From: Collinsella sp.
GTDB taxonomy: Bacteria; Actinomycetota; Coriobacteriia; Coriobacteriales; Coriobacteriaceae
Assembly (NCBI GenBank): GCA_019414445.1
Contig: DXMA01000009.1
Coordinates: 1 to 64,000, forward strand
Reading direction: 5' to 3'
Length of the DNA: 64,000 bases
A model generated the notes under the pieces. It had not been told where the DNA came from, made no database searches, and saw nothing but the letters and a program-made list of their open reading frames with translations. Below, piece after piece: positions 43,048-51,896 of the stretch. The translations under genes were made by a program, and so were the position numbers. The first letter of the stretch is position 1; every line of letters begins with the position of its first letter.

Positions 43048-43593
43048 GTGCGCGTACTCAAACGAGCCCTAGCGATCGTGTACCTTGCCGCCACCATCGT
43101 GGCGCTGGGTACGCTTGTCTGCCAGTTTTGGGGGCCGTATACGTATCGCTTTATGCTGCTGATGCGCGACCCCATGCCGCGTATCGTCGTCACGGCGTGC
43201 GGCGGAGTTGTGGCGATCGGCGTGTTGGCAAGCTTCTTCCGCCTGATGTTTGCTCGTCGCGAGCCGTCCTGCGTGCATCCGGCGGGGGAGCGCAATATCG
43301 AGGTTACCCTTGCGGCGCTTTCTTCGTGTGCCAGGGCTGCTGCTGAGCGCGACGACCGCGTGATGGTCGAGCATGTCGAGGCCCGCGTCCAAGGCTCCGA
43401 CGATTCGCACGTCCGTTTTAAGGTCGAGGCCATCGCGCTCGATGATAAGGACGTTGCCGCTCTTGCCACCTCGATGCAGCAGCGCATCGAGAAGGCCTGC
43501 GACACCATGCTCGGCACGCCGGGTACGACCGCGCGTGTCCGTTTTTTGCCGTCCAAGACTACCGTCCAGACCGTGGAGGTTTCCGGTGAGTGA
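43048..43593 (+). CDS. amaP: Alkaline shock response membrane anchor protein AmaP
   Basis: A 181-aa protein with two N-terminal TM helices (about 8-28 and 45-66) and a soluble C-terminal domain, as in AmaP, which tethers Asp23 to the membrane. It starts with GTG; a GGGAGCG site precedes it. It overlaps the DUF2273 gene by 8 bases, and Asp23 follows, giving the familiar three-gene envelope stress cluster. Confidence 0.8.
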   Translation: MRVLKRALAIVYLAATIVALGTLVCQFWGPYTYRFMLLMRDPMPRIVVTACGGVVAIGVLASFFRLMFARREPSCVHPAGERNIEVTLAALSSCARAAAERDDRVMVEHVEARVQGSDDSHVRFKVEAIALDDKDVAALATSMQQRIEKACDTMLGTPGTTARVRFLPSKTTVQTVEVSGE

Positions 43594-43963
43594 TACCAAT
43601 CAAGATAAGACCGCTCGTACGCCGCGCCTGACGATTGACCAGAGCGCTACGCCGGCGAGCGAACCTGTTGATTCCAAAGCAGAGGCAACCGAGTTACAAG
43701 ACGCGGCAGCCGCGGATTTTGACGAGGCTATGGGTCTCATCAAGGGTACGGGCGCTGCCATCTGGAGCTATGCTGTGCGTCATCCCAACACCACGCTCGG
43801 TGCCGTCGCCGGCTTTATCCTTGCCGTGTTGGTGCTCACGTTGGGCCTGTGGGATACGCTCGTCATTGCATTCTTCGTGCTGATCGGCGCCGTGATCGGT
43901 CAAATTCGCGACGGCGAGAACGGGATCGTCAACTTCTTCGGCCGTCTGTTTAGCGGCCGCTAA
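43586..43963 (+). CDS. DUF2273 small integral membrane protein
   Basis: A 125-aa protein. The first 55 residues are polar, then two TM helices form the DUF2273 core (NTTLGAVAGFILAVLVL and LGLWDTLVIAFFVLIG) ending in GQIRDGENG. GTG start, 8-base overlap with amaP, GGAGG nearby. DUF2273 proteins accompany Asp23/AmaP and probably help anchor them. Confidence 0.85.
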   Translation: MSDTNQDKTARTPRLTIDQSATPASEPVDSKAEATELQDAAAADFDEAMGLIKGTGAAIWSYAVRHPNTTLGAVAGFILAVLVLTLGLWDTLVIAFFVLIGAVIGQIRDGENGIVNFFGRLFSGR

Positions 43964-44007
43964 TATGTATTCGACTGTCGCATCCGCGGCAGGCATAAGG
44001 AGGAACC

Positions 44008-44529
44008 ATGGCTTTTAATACGAAGGTCGATGTAGCCGATACCGAGCTCGAGGAGAACGAGGCGGTCGTCGCCGAAGCTGAGGATGTAGAACTCGAAGGT
44101 CAGTCCCTCGCCGAGACAGAGGCCGAGCCCGATGCGGATGAGGATGACGAGGAAACGGACGAGTCCGAGGACTCGCTGACTTATTCCAACGGCGTGATCG
44201 AGAAGATCGTTGCCATGGCCACCCGCGAGGTTCCGCACGTTCTGGGCATGAAGGGTAACCTCATGCACTTTGTTCAGGAGCAGTTTGGTGCCGAGAATCT
44301 GACCAAGGGCGTGACGGTCGAGGTCACCGATGACAATCGCGTGGTCGTCAACATCTCCGTCATCATCGAGTACGGCGCCTATGCGCCCGCGATCTTCGAC
44401 GATGTCAAGGCACGTGTCACCGAGCGTCTTGCCGCGATGACTGGCCTTGAGGTGGCGGGCGTCAACCTGCGTATCGAGGACGTCATCACCCCCGAGGAGT
44501 ACGAGCACCGTACCAGCCAGCACGAATAA
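44008..44529 (+). CDS. Asp23/Gls24 family envelope stress protein
   Basis: A 173-aa protein. Residues about 58-173 are the Asp23/Gls24 domain (YSNGVIEKIVAMATREV ... LRIEDVI). The first 57 residues are an unusual, strongly acidic extension (runs of Glu and Asp). Asp23 coats the inner face of the membrane and supports cell-wall homeostasis. AAGGAGG precedes the ATG, 44 bp after the DUF2273 gene. A REP-like hairpin overlaps its stop codon. Confidence 0.88.
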   Translation: MAFNTKVDVADTELEENEAVVAEAEDVELEGQSLAETEAEPDADEDDEETDESEDSLTYSNGVIEKIVAMATREVPHVLGMKGNLMHFVQEQFGAENLTKGVTVEVTDDNRVVVNISVIIEYGAYAPAIFDDVKARVTERLAAMTGLEVAGVNLRIEDVITPEEYEHRTSQHE

Positions 44530-44570
44530 CCTTCCAAAAAGAGACAGGTTTGTTTTGGCAGGTTTTATCA
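44528..44570. repeat. REP-like hairpin A, copy 5
   Basis: AACCTTCCAAAA and TTTTGGCAGGTT with core AGAGACAGGTTTG. The arms carry two mismatches; the GACAGG core is kept. It overlaps the end of the asp23-like gene. Confidence 0.8.
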
Positions 44571-44581
44571 GCGAAAACGTT

Positions 44582-44623
44582 AAACGGCCGACCGCGCAAG
44601 CAAAAGCGTGGCCGGCCGTTTTT
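44582..44623 (+). terminator. Terminator of the amaP operon
   Basis: AAACGGCCGACC and GGCCGGCCGTTT pair imperfectly and are followed by TTTTG. Confidence 0.8.
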
Positions 44624-44735
44624 GTACGCTCCCGATGTAGTCATACCGCTCGTCTAACTAGGGGTTGCAATCCCCACGTTCCGCGTTACTCTAATGGGCG
44701 CATTGTTTCCAAATTGTTAACGAGGGGTTGCCGTA

Positions 44736-45758
44736 ATGGCCGACGAGCACGAAACAGAAAGCAAGGCATGGGCAATTGAGGCCGCTGCGGCAGAAGCGGC
44801 GTCGCGTGCTGCCGAGGAGGTGCATCGTCCTCCCGTAGTGCCGATGGAGCGCGTGGTCGATCGCGATGTTATCGAGCGGGGCGAGCGCGCTGGTCGCAAG
44901 CGCAGCCAGGAGCCGGGCTTTCCGCGCTTTTTTGCCGAGCTCAATTTGGGCCTGATCCTCACGGCCTTTGCCATCGTTGCGTTTAAAACACCTAATCACT
45001 TTGCTTTTGGCGGCACCTCGGGCGTGTCGGTCATTCTGTCCACGCTGTTCCCGACCCTGCCCGTCGGCGTCTTTATGTGGATTATCAATGCGGTGCTCGT
45101 CATCCTGGGCTTTATCTTTTTGGAGCGCAAGGCAATCCTGTGGAGTGTCTTTGCCTCGTTTGCGCTGTCCGCCTATGTTTCGCTGTTTGAGCTCTTTATT
45201 CCGACCGATGTCTCGATGACGGGCGATATGTGGCTCGACCTGTGCTTTGCCGTGATTCTGCCGGCGCTCGGCAGCGCCATCGTCTTTGATATTGGTGCCT
45301 CGACGGGCGGCACGGACATCCTCGCCATGATCCTCAAACGCCGCACGACGCTCGAGATTGGCCGCGCCCTGCTGTTGGTCGATATCGGCATTGTGACCAT
45401 CGCGGCCTTCTTGTACGGGCCGCGCGTCGGTCTGTATTGCGTGCTTGGCCTGTTTGCCAAGACGCTCGTGGTCGACAAGGCCATCGAGAGCATTCACCTG
45501 CGCAAAGTCTGCACGGTCATTTGTTCCGAGCCCCTTAAGGTCGAGGAGTTTATCGTCAAACATCTCAACCGCACGGCGACTATCAGCCGCGGCTACGGCG
45601 CCTTCTCGGGCAAGTGCGTGACGGTGATCATGAGCGTGCTGAGTCGTCGCGAGGCCGTGCAGCTGCGTCGCTACGCTCGCGAGATCGATCCGGGTGCCTT
45701 TATCACGATCGTCGACAGCTCCGAGATCGTCGGCAAGGGTTTCCGCGGAACGAACTAA
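44736..45758 (+). CDS. YitT-family membrane protein (DUF161 + DUF2179)
   Basis: A 340-aa protein. The first 65 residues are Ala/Glu-rich and cytoplasmic, longer than usual for the family. Five or six TM helices follow (DUF161, with GASTGGTDILA), and the C-terminal 90 residues are a DUF2179 domain (VCTVICSEPLK ... RGYGAFSG). YitT proteins are of unknown function. GAGGGG precedes the start at 44736. Confidence 0.88.
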   Translation: MADEHETESKAWAIEAAAAEAASRAAEEVHRPPVVPMERVVDRDVIERGERAGRKRSQEPGFPRFFAELNLGLILTAFAIVAFKTPNHFAFGGTSGVSVILSTLFPTLPVGVFMWIINAVLVILGFIFLERKAILWSVFASFALSAYVSLFELFIPTDVSMTGDMWLDLCFAVILPALGSAIVFDIGASTGGTDILAMILKRRTTLEIGRALLLVDIGIVTIAAFLYGPRVGLYCVLGLFAKTLVVDKAIESIHLRKVCTVICSEPLKVEEFIVKHLNRTATISRGYGAFSGKCVTVIMSVLSRREAVQLRRYAREIDPGAFITIVDSSEIVGKGFRGTN

Positions 45759-45908
45759 CGCGGTCGAGCTTATCAAACAATCGAATAGCGCCCTGCGCAT
45801 TGCAAATGCGTCATGTTGGAGTATTTGTCCCCACATTGGGTGATAATGATGCCAAAGACATCGTTTGCGATCCAGATGATTCGCTCAAGATACGAAGGGA
45901 TGATCTCG

Positions 45909-47177
45909 ATGTTCTGTTCGCAGCGTGGTGCCCCCATGGGCGACAACGATAAGTTCTGTGGTGCGTGTGGTGCCCCCAATGCCGGTGCCGCAGCCTCTGC
46001 CCCTCAGGGTCAGCCCCAGCAGTTTGTTCCGCAACCGCCCGTGGCGAATGCGTCCAAGGGCTGTGTGGCTCAGGCGTTTGAGGACATGACCAAGACGCCG
46101 GGCGTGCTGCAGCGCGTGTGCCAGATCGCCTTTTTGCCGGCGCTGATTTGTGTTGTGTCGGTGCTCGTGCTGTTCATTCCCGTTATCGGCGGTATCGCGG
46201 CTGCCATCGGCTTTTTGGCAGCTTGCATTGCGAGCGTGTGTGGTTCCGGCTTTGGTATTGAGTGGGGTCGCGATCTGTCGCTCAAGGTTGATGACGGTAT
46301 GGATCGTCCACTCATGCGTTCCACGTCGTTTGGCCTCGGAGTCTTTTCGAGCGTTATCTCGGTCGTGCTCGAGGTTATCGCTGCCATTCCCGTTATCGGT
46401 GTAGTGCTTTCGCTGGTGGAGAGCGTGGTAATTGGCGCCGCGGGCTCGTATTCGTATTACGGCTCTTATGCACTCGAGGCAGCGCTGTTCGGCTCGCTTG
46501 GCCTGCTTGTCCTGGCTATGATTGCCACGGCGGTCTTGGGGGTCTTCTTTAAGATGTTCGCCGACATTGCCGTGATGCACTTTGCGGTGACCGGTCGTGT
46601 CGAGAGCGCGTTTTCGCTCGATAAGGTCTGGGCGGCCTTTAAGCACAACAAGACCAAACTGTTCTGCGCTTCGTTCCTTCCCGAGTTTTTGACGGGCCTG
46701 GTCGCCAACGTTGTCACCTGGATCCTGACGTTCGTCTTTGGCACCATTGCCTCTGTCGGTATGTATAGCTACTACTACCGTCCTACGGCTATTGAGGCGC
46801 TTGTTACCGGCGGTGGCATCACGCTCGTATTGTTCTTGGTGCTGACGGCGTTTGTCACGGTATTCCTCACGGTCTTTGGCAAGATGCTCAAGCACCGTGC
46901 CGTTGGCTATTGGGTTGCGCGCTACGCAAGCGAGTGGGCCGACGAGGACAAGGACGACGTCCTGACTTTTGTGCTGCCGTTTGAGAAGAAGTCTGCTCCG
47001 GCTGGTTTTAGCGCCGACGCAGCGCCCGTATCCGATTCCGCTGCGGCGCCGGCGCCTGCGCCCGAGCCCGAGCCCGAGCCCGTGCCTGAGCCTGAGCCTG
47101 AGGCTGAGCCCGCGCCCGTGCCTGAGCCCGAGCCCGAGCCTGCACCAAGCTCCGACGAGGACCCGCAGGACGAGTAG
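45909..47177 (+). CDS. Zinc-ribbon-like membrane protein with Pro-Glu tail
   Basis: A 422-aa protein. It begins MFCSQRGAPMGDNDKFCGAC, a zinc-ribbon pattern in which the second Cys is Arg, so only three ligands remain. Residues about 55-375 hold about six hydrophobic segments in a DUF4013-like arrangement. The tail is a low-complexity run of Pro-Glu dipeptides (DNA 47046-47150, repeated CCCGAG) and might span or attach to the wall. The start at 45909 follows GAAGGG; a longer frame exists without support. Function unknown. Confidence 0.75.
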   Translation: MFCSQRGAPMGDNDKFCGACGAPNAGAAASAPQGQPQQFVPQPPVANASKGCVAQAFEDMTKTPGVLQRVCQIAFLPALICVVSVLVLFIPVIGGIAAAIGFLAACIASVCGSGFGIEWGRDLSLKVDDGMDRPLMRSTSFGLGVFSSVISVVLEVIAAIPVIGVVLSLVESVVIGAAGSYSYYGSYALEAALFGSLGLLVLAMIATAVLGVFFKMFADIAVMHFAVTGRVESAFSLDKVWAAFKHNKTKLFCASFLPEFLTGLVANVVTWILTFVFGTIASVGMYSYYYRPTAIEALVTGGGITLVLFLVLTAFVTVFLTVFGKMLKHRAVGYWVARYASEWADEDKDDVLTFVLPFEKKSAPAGFSADAAPVSDSAAAPAPAPEPEPEPVPEPEPEAEPAPVPEPEPEPAPSSDEDPQDE

Positions 47178-47236
47178 CCCTGCCGCCTGCCATTTGGGGA
47201 CGGGGTAGAAACGGTAGAAATGGCGCTTGACAAATG

Positions 47237-47272
47237 AGCGGGGGCGGACGTGTCGAAACGTCCGCCCCCGCT
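47237..47272. terminator. Bidirectional terminator
   Basis: AGCGGGGGCGGACG and CGTCCGCCCCCGCT form a perfect 14-bp stem between convergent genes, with TTT on the plus-strand side. Confidence 0.85.
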
Positions 47273-47317
47273 TTGATATCGCGATGTGGCTATGACTGCG
47301 AGATGGCCGCGAATCGA

Positions 47318-48781
47318 CTACTCGCCGCGCTTCTCCTCGCGGCGAGCGGCGGCACGTGCATCGTGGATGCCCTTGATCGCGGCATGGCGTGCCGTGCGGG
47401 CGTCATGGATGGCGTCGCGAGCCTCGGCGGTCGTTGCCTTGGCAGAGCGCAACTTGGCGGCCAGGTCGGGGTTGGTTTCGGCGACCGCGGTGATCGCGGG
47501 GCCGTCGAGCTCCTCTTGCGTGGGCTCGGCCAAAAAGTCGATGGCATACTGGGCGGCCACCATGGAGCCCTTTGCCAGCACAGTCTCGTCGATCTTGTAG
47601 AAGCAGGAATGTTGGGCGTACGTGGCGCCAATCTTGGGGTTGCGCGTACCTACAAAGGCGAGCACGCCCGGTACACGGCGCAGGTACTCCGAAAAATCCT
47701 CGCCCGAAAGTGTGCCGCGATAATGGCCTTCGCCGGCTGCACCCAGGCACTTGACCACGGCCTGACGACAACGCTCGCTCGAGGCGGCATCGTTTTCGAC
47801 CTTATAATTGGCGATGGTGTAGTCGGTGAGCTCTGCCTCGGCGCCCAAGGCGGCCGCGGTATGCTCCACGATGCGGCGCATGAGCTCCGGCATTTCCTCG
47901 TGGGTCGAATCTCCGTAGGTGCGCACCGTGCCGGCGAGGTAGGCCGTGCCGGCGATAACGTTGCGCGCGGTGCCGCCGTGCAGCTCGCCGACGGTAATGA
48001 CGGCCGGCTCGTAGGGGCTGATCTCGCGCGAAACGATGGTCTGCAGGGCATTGACGATCTCGGCGGCCACCATAACGGCGTCGTGGCCGCGCTGGGGCAT
48101 GGCACCGTGGCATGAGGTGCCGCGTACGTCGATGCGGAACCAGTCGGTGTTGGCCATGCGTGGACCGGGCTCGCAGCTTACGGTGCCGGCATCGACCTCG
48201 CTCCAGATATGCGCGGCGTAGGCGCCATCGACGCCGTCGAGCACACCTGTGCCGATCATGAGCTTGGCGCCCTGGCCGTTTTCCTCGCTGGGCTGGAAGA
48301 CGACGCGGACTTCGCCGTGGATGTCGTCGGTCATATGGCGCAGGATTTGCAGCGTGCCGAGCATCATGGCGATATGGCAGTCGTGGCCGCAGGCGTGCAT
48401 GCAGCCCTCGTTGACGCTGGCAAACTCCTCGCCGGTCTGCTCGGTGACGGGCAGGGCGTCGATGTCGGCGCGCAGCAGGATGCGGCGGCGTGGCGTGCCG
48501 TCCTCGCGATAGGCATCCGGCGCGGTACCGCGAAGCGTTGCCACCAAGCCGGTCTTGAGCGGACGCTCGTAGGGGATATTCATGGCGTCGAGCTGGTTGG
48601 CGATGTCGGAGGTCGTGCGCTCCTCGGCAAGGCTCAGCTCCGGGTGCTTATGGAAGTGCCGGCGCTGCTTGATGATATAGGGTTCAAACTCGGTAGCGAT
48701 ATCTTTGATGGCTGCGGTGACGTCGTCAGCCGCGCGAGCCTCGGTCGCCGCCATAATCTGCTGTGCCTTGGTCTTCGTCAT
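47318..48781 (-). CDS. M20-family amidohydrolase / peptidase
   Basis: A 487-aa metal-dependent hydrolase of the M20D group (IAA-amino acid / N-acyl-amino acid hydrolases). HFHKHPELS, MHACGHDCHIAMMLG (zinc-binding) and QPSEENGQGAKLM are the conserved blocks. The last 75 residues (ARDAIHDARTARHAAIK and after) are an extra charged Ala/Arg-rich helix not usual in the family. The start at 48781 has AAGGAGC; the same frame stays open far upstream antisense to the next gene and that part is not coding. It is divergent from the YtcJ gene, which could reflect a shared regulator. Confidence 0.9.
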   Translation of the reverse strand: MTKTKAQQIMAATEARAADDVTAAIKDIATEFEPYIIKQRRHFHKHPELSLAEERTTSDIANQLDAMNIPYERPLKTGLVATLRGTAPDAYREDGTPRRRILLRADIDALPVTEQTGEEFASVNEGCMHACGHDCHIAMMLGTLQILRHMTDDIHGEVRVVFQPSEENGQGAKLMIGTGVLDGVDGAYAAHIWSEVDAGTVSCEPGPRMANTDWFRIDVRGTSCHGAMPQRGHDAVMVAAEIVNALQTIVSREISPYEPAVITVGELHGGTARNVIAGTAYLAGTVRTYGDSTHEEMPELMRRIVEHTAAALGAEAELTDYTIANYKVENDAASSERCRQAVVKCLGAAGEGHYRGTLSGEDFSEYLRRVPGVLAFVGTRNPKIGATYAQHSCFYKIDETVLAKGSMVAAQYAIDFLAEPTQEELDGPAITAVAETNPDLAAKLRSAKATTAEARDAIHDARTARHAAIKGIHDARAAARREEKRGE

Positions 48782-48949
48782 GGTCGATTTGCTCCTTGCT
48801 GGGTTGATCGCAAAATCGTACAGGCTCTCTCCAGTATGCCACCTGCCGCTAGGGCTGGTAAAGTTGCCGTTTGCCGCTTGGGGTTTTGTTGCAAGGGCGG
48901 GGGAGTACACTCGGGGGTGTTGAATTTCCTGCCAGAGATGGGGATGCCC

Positions 48950-50587
48950 ATGCAACATATCGATCGGATTATCCGCTCCAAGAACGTCTTTACCGCGCAA
49001 GACGGCATCGATACTGCCCGCGAGCTGGCGATTGCCATCGCAGGCGACCGTATCGTCGCAGTCGGCAAGCCCGATGACGTGATCGCCGCCGCTCCCGCCG
49101 CCACGCCGGTTATCGACTACGGCGAGCAGTTTGTCTGCCCCGGTTTCCATGACGCTCATCTGCACTTCTTCCATACCTCGGTCGGTTCCTCGCCGTACAT
49201 GCTCATGGATATGGGCACGTCCGAGGCGGCGCTGGTGCAGCACGCGCTCGAGTTTTCCCAGGACCTGCCCGATGACGCTTGGGTTGTGACGCAGGGCTGG
49301 CGCGACTACCGTTGGGACCCGCCCGCGCATCCTACCAAGGCGTCGCTCGATGCGGCATTCCCCGATCGCCCCTGCGTTATGTATTCGGGCGACGGGCACA
49401 CGCTGTGGCTCAACAGCCGCGCACACGAAGCCCTCGGCGTGACACGCGACAGCGAGCCTCCGGCGGGTGGTAGCTACGACAAGGATGCAAACGGCGAGCT
49501 CACGGGTATCGCTCACGAGGCGGCCGCTATGCAGCTGCTTCCGCGCTGCCTTGAGTGGCTGGGGGAGGATCGCATTGCAAGCGCTTACGCCGATCAAATG
49601 AGGCGTATGGCCGAGCAGGGCATCACCTCGATCTGCGACATGTCGCTCATGCCCATGCCGGGCTGCGATTTTATCCGCGACGATGTCTACGACAAACTGC
49701 AGGCAGCCGGCAAGTTGGGCATCCGAGCCCATCTGTTCCCCACGCTGCTGGATGACCAGTTGCGCTTGGAAGAGCTGCAGACCCGCTACGCGAACAACGC
49801 GCTGCTCTCGGCGCCAGGCTTTAAGCAGTTCTTCGACGGCGTGTCGAGCGAACACACGGCATATCTCACCGAGCCCTATACCAATCCGCGCTTCCCGGGC
49901 GACCAGGGCCGTCTGACAGTTCCTGCCGAGCGCATGCGTAAGCTAGTTCTGGCGGCTGCGGAGCGCGGCCACACTGTGCGTATCCACGTTATCGGCGACG
50001 GTGCGATTCATGCCGCGCTGGATATCTTCGAGGAGGCCGCCGACCTGTACGGCCTGCCCCAGCACGGCCATAACACACTCGAGCATCTGGAGAACCTCCT
50101 GCCCGAGGACATCGACCGCCTGCGCAAGCTCAACGTGATTGCCTCGAGTCAACCCTGTCACATTACGCTCGACCCGGGCGGCCCCGAGCGCGATTTGGGC
50201 ATGGAGCGCAGCCGCATCATGTGGCCGTTTGCAACCTATAAGCAGCGCGGCATTCGCCAAGCCTTCGGTACTGACAGCCCTATCACGCCCGTTACCAGCA
50301 TGAACGTGCTCTACACGGCTATCACGCGCCAAGACCCCAAAAGCCACTGGCCCGAGGGCGGCTGGCTGCCGAGCGAGCGCATCGATGCAGCAACAGCCCT
50401 GCGCAACTACACCCTGGGCAGCGCCTATGCAGCGGGCGACGAGCAAAACCTCGGCAGCCTAGAACCCGGCAAATACGCCGACCTGGTAGTCCTGGACCAA
50501 AACCCGCTCACCATCGACCCCCAAGAGCTGCAAGCCACCAAGGTTCAGGCCACCTACCTGGCAGGCAACTTAATCTACGAGCGCTGA
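48950..50587 (+). CDS. YtcJ-like metal-dependent amidohydrolase
   Basis: A 545-aa amidohydrolase-3 family protein. PGFHDAHLHFF holds the metal-binding HxH, HVIGDGAIHAAL and TDSPITP are the later conserved blocks, and the last 60 residues close the beta-sandwich domain (LGSLEPGKYADLVVLDQNP). The substrate of this group (COG1574) is largely unknown. ATGGGG precedes the chosen start; ATGs at 48938 and 48944 are alternatives. It is divergent from the M20 gene. Confidence 0.88.
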   Translation: MQHIDRIIRSKNVFTAQDGIDTARELAIAIAGDRIVAVGKPDDVIAAAPAATPVIDYGEQFVCPGFHDAHLHFFHTSVGSSPYMLMDMGTSEAALVQHALEFSQDLPDDAWVVTQGWRDYRWDPPAHPTKASLDAAFPDRPCVMYSGDGHTLWLNSRAHEALGVTRDSEPPAGGSYDKDANGELTGIAHEAAAMQLLPRCLEWLGEDRIASAYADQMRRMAEQGITSICDMSLMPMPGCDFIRDDVYDKLQAAGKLGIRAHLFPTLLDDQLRLEELQTRYANNALLSAPGFKQFFDGVSSEHTAYLTEPYTNPRFPGDQGRLTVPAERMRKLVLAAAERGHTVRIHVIGDGAIHAALDIFEEAADLYGLPQHGHNTLEHLENLLPEDIDRLRKLNVIASSQPCHITLDPGGPERDLGMERSRIMWPFATYKQRGIRQAFGTDSPITPVTSMNVLYTAITRQDPKSHWPEGGWLPSERIDAATALRNYTLGSAYAAGDEQNLGSLEPGKYADLVVLDQNPLTIDPQELQATKVQATYLAGNLIYER

Positions 50588-50605
50588 TGTTCATACCGTA
50601 TCGTT

Positions 50606-50653
50606 AAACGCGGCTCGGGCAGTCTATTTTGGGATGGCGCTCGAGCCGCGTTT
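50606..50653 (+). terminator. Terminator after the amidohydrolase
   Basis: AAACGCGGCTCG and CGAGCCGCGTTT form a perfect 12-bp stem around a 24-nt loop. Confidence 0.75.
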
Positions 50654-50843
50654 GTTTGCCGATGGGGTCCGTCAGGAGTGTCCCCGCTCTGCTGGATTTG
50701 GGCGCAAGGTGGAGGCACTACTGTCCCGCGCGCTCAATTTGGACATCAGCAATGCTTTCTCTTGATGTTTTGCATACTTCCAGTTGCAGATTGCATAAAA
50801 AAGTTGAGATGTTCTTTCCGGTCTTGATGTACCCCCGCCTGGG

Positions 50844-51081
50844 CCGTGCAAAAAACGGAGTTTTCAGCACCGCGAGCTCTGCCGGCGCCGCTGCAGTTGG
50901 GTGTTATTGCGGAGATCGACGTCATTTTGGGGCCCGACGTGGCGCGAGGCACGCTTGTTTGTTTCGACGAGCTCTGTCTGCCGACCCAAATCGCCGGTCG
51001 AAGGCATCCGTGGGACCAACAAGGTGCGCCCGGTGCGTATACATCCGTCCTGGCCTGCTGAAAACTCCCAAAAATGCACAG
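50844..51081. repeat. ~240-bp inverted-repeat element
   Basis: GGAGTTTTCAGCA (50857-50869) and TGCTGAAAACTCC (51056-51068) are perfect inverted 13-bp cores. Outside them CCGTGCAAAAAA and AAAATGCACAG extend the arms with mismatches. About 185 bp with no recognised gene lie between. It is part of the 919-bp gap before groES; 50654-50843 shows nothing recognisable. Confidence 0.55.
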
Positions 51082-51158
51082 TGCTCCCCAGGGGACCCGT
51101 GCGCGCAACGAAAACCATGCCCATGTCGCTATCCGCATCGCCATTTTGCTGCACTGAC

Positions 51159-51369
51159 TTTTCTGAATGCCTGACCCGAATTAGTTAACCTGTCTCCCGT
51201 GTGGCTCCGGAGGGGCGGGGCATAAGGTTTATTGCGAGTTCCGCACGAGCCGAAGGCCACTTAATGTGGCCTTCGTGCGAGCAGGACTGCCCGAGCAGGA
51301 AACCTTATATCCCGCCCCTCCGGCGCCACACGGGAGCCGCGCACAAGTTATCCTCCGGCATTCAGAAAA
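51159..51369. repeat. ~210-bp palindromic element with three nested stems
   Basis: Outer arms TTTTCTGAATGCC and GGCATTCAGAAAA; middle arms CTCCCGTGTGGC...GGAGGGGCGGG (51194-51230) mirrored at 51303-51336; inner stem CGAAGGCCAC-TTAAT-GTGGCCTTCG (51251-51275). The half-arms are about 100 bases. It ends 138 bp before groES. No gene is inside. Confidence 0.7.
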
Positions 51370-51506
51370 TCTAAGTGCCAAAAAATAAGATTTTTTGACT
51401 CTGTGTTGTATAACCCGCCATTCGTGGGTACCATTCAACGCGTACGCAAACAAAAAGGGTTAATCCGCGCGGCATGACCGCGCGGCCCACAAAGGAGGAA
51501 ACAAGC

Positions 51507-51800
51507 ATGTCGTCTTTGAAGCCGCTTGCAGATCGCGTCCTGGTCAAGCCCGACGAGGCCGAGCAGAAGACCGCCTCTGGTCTGTACATCGCCAGTAACG
51601 CTCAGGAGAAGCCGCAGCGCGGCACCATCGTTGCCGTGGGCGCCGGCAAGGTCAACGACAAGGGTGAGCGCATCCCCATGGACGTCAAGGTTGGCGACGT
51701 TGTCATCTACGGTAAGTTCGGTGGCAACGAGGTCAAGGTCGACGGCGAGAAGTATCTGCTCATGCGCGCCGACGACATCTACGCCGTCGTCGAGGCCTAG
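51507..51800 (+). CDS. groES: Co-chaperonin GroES
   Basis: A 97-aa heptameric lid for GroEL. LKPLADRVLVKPDEAE, the mobile loop (ASGLYIASNAQEKPQ) and DIYAVVE are typical. AAAGGAGG precedes the ATG at 51507. No CIRCE-type TTAGCACTC inverted repeat and no HspR-type CTTGAGT dyad could be seen in the 138 bp upstream; TTGACT (51395) and TATAAC (51409) are promoter-like but too close together to be one promoter. Confidence 0.96.
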   Translation: MSSLKPLADRVLVKPDEAEQKTASGLYIASNAQEKPQRGTIVAVGAGKVNDKGERIPMDVKVGDVVIYGKFGGNEVKVDGEKYLLMRADDIYAVVEA

Positions 51801-51896
51801 TCTCGTCAGAATCTCTGATTCGTCTTTGAGCGCGCTCGCCGCATAGGACTCGGAAGCGGCGACGCGAGTCACATTTCTTTTGGAGGATTACCCACT

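Noticed and set aside
48782..49855. Upstream extension of the M20 peptidase frame
   Set aside because: Antisense to the YtcJ-like gene; the homology and a good ribosome site begin at 48781.
50629..51188. Several 70-180-codon frames in the gap before groES
   Set aside because: They overlap each other on both strands, cross inverted repeats and lack ribosome sites and recognisable sequence.
51370..51506. CIRCE or HAIR heat-shock operator before groES
   Set aside because: Neither TTAGCACTC-N9-GAGTGCTAA nor CTTGAGT-N7-ACTCAAG, nor a close variant, could be found.
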